Source: an uncultured bacterium (GTDB lineage: Bacteria; Actinomycetota; Thermoleophilia; BMS3ABIN01). From it: 8,533 nt of DNA. Under the pieces are notes generated by a model. It had not been told where the DNA came from. It made no database searches and worked only from the letters and a program-made list of their open reading frames with translations. The translations under genes were made by a program, and so were the position numbers. The stretch spans positions 1 through 8,533 of the forward strand of contig CAJVWY010000045.1 of the NCBI GenBank assembly GCA_913009925.1. The letters run 5' to 3'. This document shows positions 7,150 through 8,533 of this stretch, piece after piece (the stretch's first letter is position 1; every line of letters starts with the position of its first letter).

Positions 7150-7997
7150 GCCTCGACAAACTCCAGCTCCGGCGTTGGCGCCGCCTCGCCTATCTCCACC
7201 GCGCGGCGGTAGAACTCCGTCAGGCCCTCTCGGTATTCGTCGGAAAAATCGTAGCGCAGCTTGTCGAAGTAGGAGAACAGCAACTCCTCATCGAAGGGGT
7301 AGACACACGCGGCGGCGGCTACCACCTCGTCCCAGTGCCCGCGGCAGTACTCGACGGATTGGCAGAGGCGGTCCTGCACCTCCATGGTCTCCTCCGCCCG
7401 CCTGGCGAAGAACGGCCGCCGTACCGCCCACAGGGCGAAGACCATGGGCAGCCCGGTGAAGCCCTTCCATTCCTCCCCCAGATCATAGCTATACTCCTCG
7501 ATAGCGCCGTAATGGGCGCCCAGCGCCTGGTCGCCGATGAGAAGCACGGCATCATGGCTCCCCAGAGCCTCATCGATGCCGCCGTCCAGTGCTCCGTAGG
7601 CGGCGTCCAGGCCGTATCTCTGCTTCAGCAGGATCTTCAGCAGCACCACCGAGGTAGCGCTCTGCTGCGTCACCGCCACGGTCCGAACCTCGTCTATGGG
7701 CCGGCTGGATATGAGGCGGATGCTGTCCACCGCGCCATCGGCGGTGATGGACACCCGGGGAAGGAACAGCAGCTCTCCGGCGTGGGCGGCACATTCGATG
7801 GAAGAGATGGGGCTGATATCCAGCTCTCCCTGCAGCAGCATGTGGTTGAGTACGGTGGGCACGCCGTTGACCAGATGGAAACAGCCCCAGCCGGCCCCCT
7901 TCTCAAGGCCGTAGTACAGCGGGTAGCCGTTGAGGAACTGGAAATGGCCGATGCGGATAACCGCTTGTTCCGGACCGCTGGATCCTTCAGCCTTCAT
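7146..7997 (-). CDS. mqnA: Chorismate dehydratase (menaquinone futalosine pathway)
   Basis: 283 residues. Periplasmic-binding-protein-like fold of the MqnA/MqnD family, with RIGHFQFLNGYPLYYGL (15-31), ISPISSIE (61-68), a VSITADGAVDSIRL strand (82-95), QQSATSVVLLKILL (111-124), DAVLLIGDQAL (149-159) and YDLGEEWKGFTGLPMVFALW (171-190). The SSIE and LIGD segments mark MqnA as distinct from MqnD. It removes water from chorismate to give 3-[(1-carboxyvinyl)oxy]benzoate, the substrate of MqnE. No signal peptide, so cytoplasmic despite the fold. The ATG has GGAG at 8006-8003, 5 nt upstream, overlapping the end of mqnE. The first dozen residues are a poorly conserved extension before the conserved RIG strand. 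Confidence 0.94.
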
Positions 7998-8006
7998 GGC
8001 AACTCC

Positions 8007-8533
8007 TCAGTCCTCGAAGCGGCGCACGACGTTATACAGCGTATCGCGCTCCACGGGGATACGGCTGGCGCTACGGATGAGGCAGATGAGCTCATCCCTG
8101 GTGATCGCCTGTTCGGTATCGGCGCCGGCGGCATGAGTGATCTTCTCCTCCACCACCGTGCCGTCGATGTCGTTCACGCCGAAGTGCAACGAAACCTGCG
8201 CCAGCTTGACGCCGATCATTATCCAGAAAGCCTTGATGTGGCGAAAGTTGTCCAGCATCAGGCGGCTGACGGCCAGCATCTTCAGGTCGTCGAAGCCGGT
8301 AGGTCCCTGCAGGTCCGCCAGCTCCGTGTTGGCCGGGTGGAACGACAGAGGGATGAAGCTGCCGAAGCCGCCGGTCTCGTCCTGCAGCTCGCGCAGCCGC
8401 ACCAGATGGTCGATGCGCTCCGCGTAGGTCTCCACATGGCCGTAGAGCATGGTGGCGTTGGACTTGATACCCACGCCGTGGGCGGTGCGCATCACATCCA
8501 GCCAGCCCTGGCCCGATATCTTGCGGCTGCATA
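8007..8533 (-). CDS. mqnE: Aminofutalosine synthase, C-terminal part (radical SAM, window-edge truncation)
   Basis: The last 174 codons are present; the frame continues past the edge, so the N-terminal part with the radical-SAM cysteines is outside the window. The visible chain starts CSRKISGQGWLDVMRTAH and contains NATMLYGHVETYAERIDHL, LQDETGGFGSFIPLSFHPANTEL and a SLHFGVNDIDGTVVEEKI block, all typical of MqnE; MqnC has FIPWTFQ where MqnE has FIPLSFHP. It joins SAM-derived adenosyl radical to 3-[(1-carboxyvinyl)oxy]benzoate to form aminofutalosine, the step after MqnA. Use of MqnE implies the aminofutalosine branch of the pathway. A TGA ends it 9 nt before mqnA, and the mqnA ribosome-binding site overlaps this stop. 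The truncation is caused by the window, not by mutation. Confidence 0.93.
   Translation of the reverse strand, partial: CSRKISGQGWLDVMRTAHGVGIKSNATMLYGHVETYAERIDHLVRLRELQDETGGFGSFIPLSFHPANTELADLQGPTGFDDLKMLAVSRLMLDNFRHIKAFWIMIGVKLAQVSLHFGVNDIDGTVVEEKITHAAGADTEQAITRDELICLIRSASRIPVERDTLYNVVRRFED

Overview
The window is a high-GC bacterial stretch in which every gene I can support lies on the minus strand, so transcription runs from high to low coordinates. It holds the end of a menaquinone-biosynthesis (futalosine pathway) gene set and, downstream of it, most of a heterodisulfide-reductase-type electron-transfer operon. The gene content suggests an anaerobic, menaquinone-using bacterium. The phylum cannot be fixed from the sequence alone; Chloroflexota, anaerobic Actinomycetota and Desulfobacterota are all plausible.

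Upstream block (8533 to 6070): the 3' part of mqnE (aminofutalosine synthase, cut by the window edge), mqnA (chorismate dehydratase) and mqnC (cyclic dehypoxanthinyl futalosine synthase). They are tightly packed (9-nt gap, then a 4-nt overlap) and are presumably one transcript. mqnB and mqnD functions are not in the window.

Intergenic control region (6069 to 5914, about 156 nt): this is the only real non-coding DNA here and is densely organised. It holds a near-consensus sigma-70 promoter (TTGACT, 17-nt spacer, TAGAAT). An 18-bp Rex-type operator, one mismatch from TTGTGAA-N4-TTCACAA, lies over the start of transcription. A leader follows that can fold into a compact three-way junction ending in a U-rich tract, and then a strong Shine-Dalgarno site for hdrC.

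Downstream block (5913 to 1): hdrC, hdrB, hdrA, an mvhD-type [2Fe-2S] subunit, a 308-residue iron-sulfur protein, a 340-residue AsrA/sulfhydrogenase-beta-like iron-sulfur protein, and the first 30 codons of what looks like an FAD/NAD(P)-binding oxidoreductase. All six junctions overlap by 1 to 7 nt. This set resembles the Flx(Flox)ABCD-HdrABC arrangement, in which an NAD(H)-linked flavoprotein module replaces the hydrogenase that feeds HdrA. I infer a soluble flavin-based electron-bifurcating or confurcating complex linking NADH, ferredoxin and a thiol/disulfide carrier. A Rex site, which reads the NADH/NAD+ ratio, at its promoter fits that role well.
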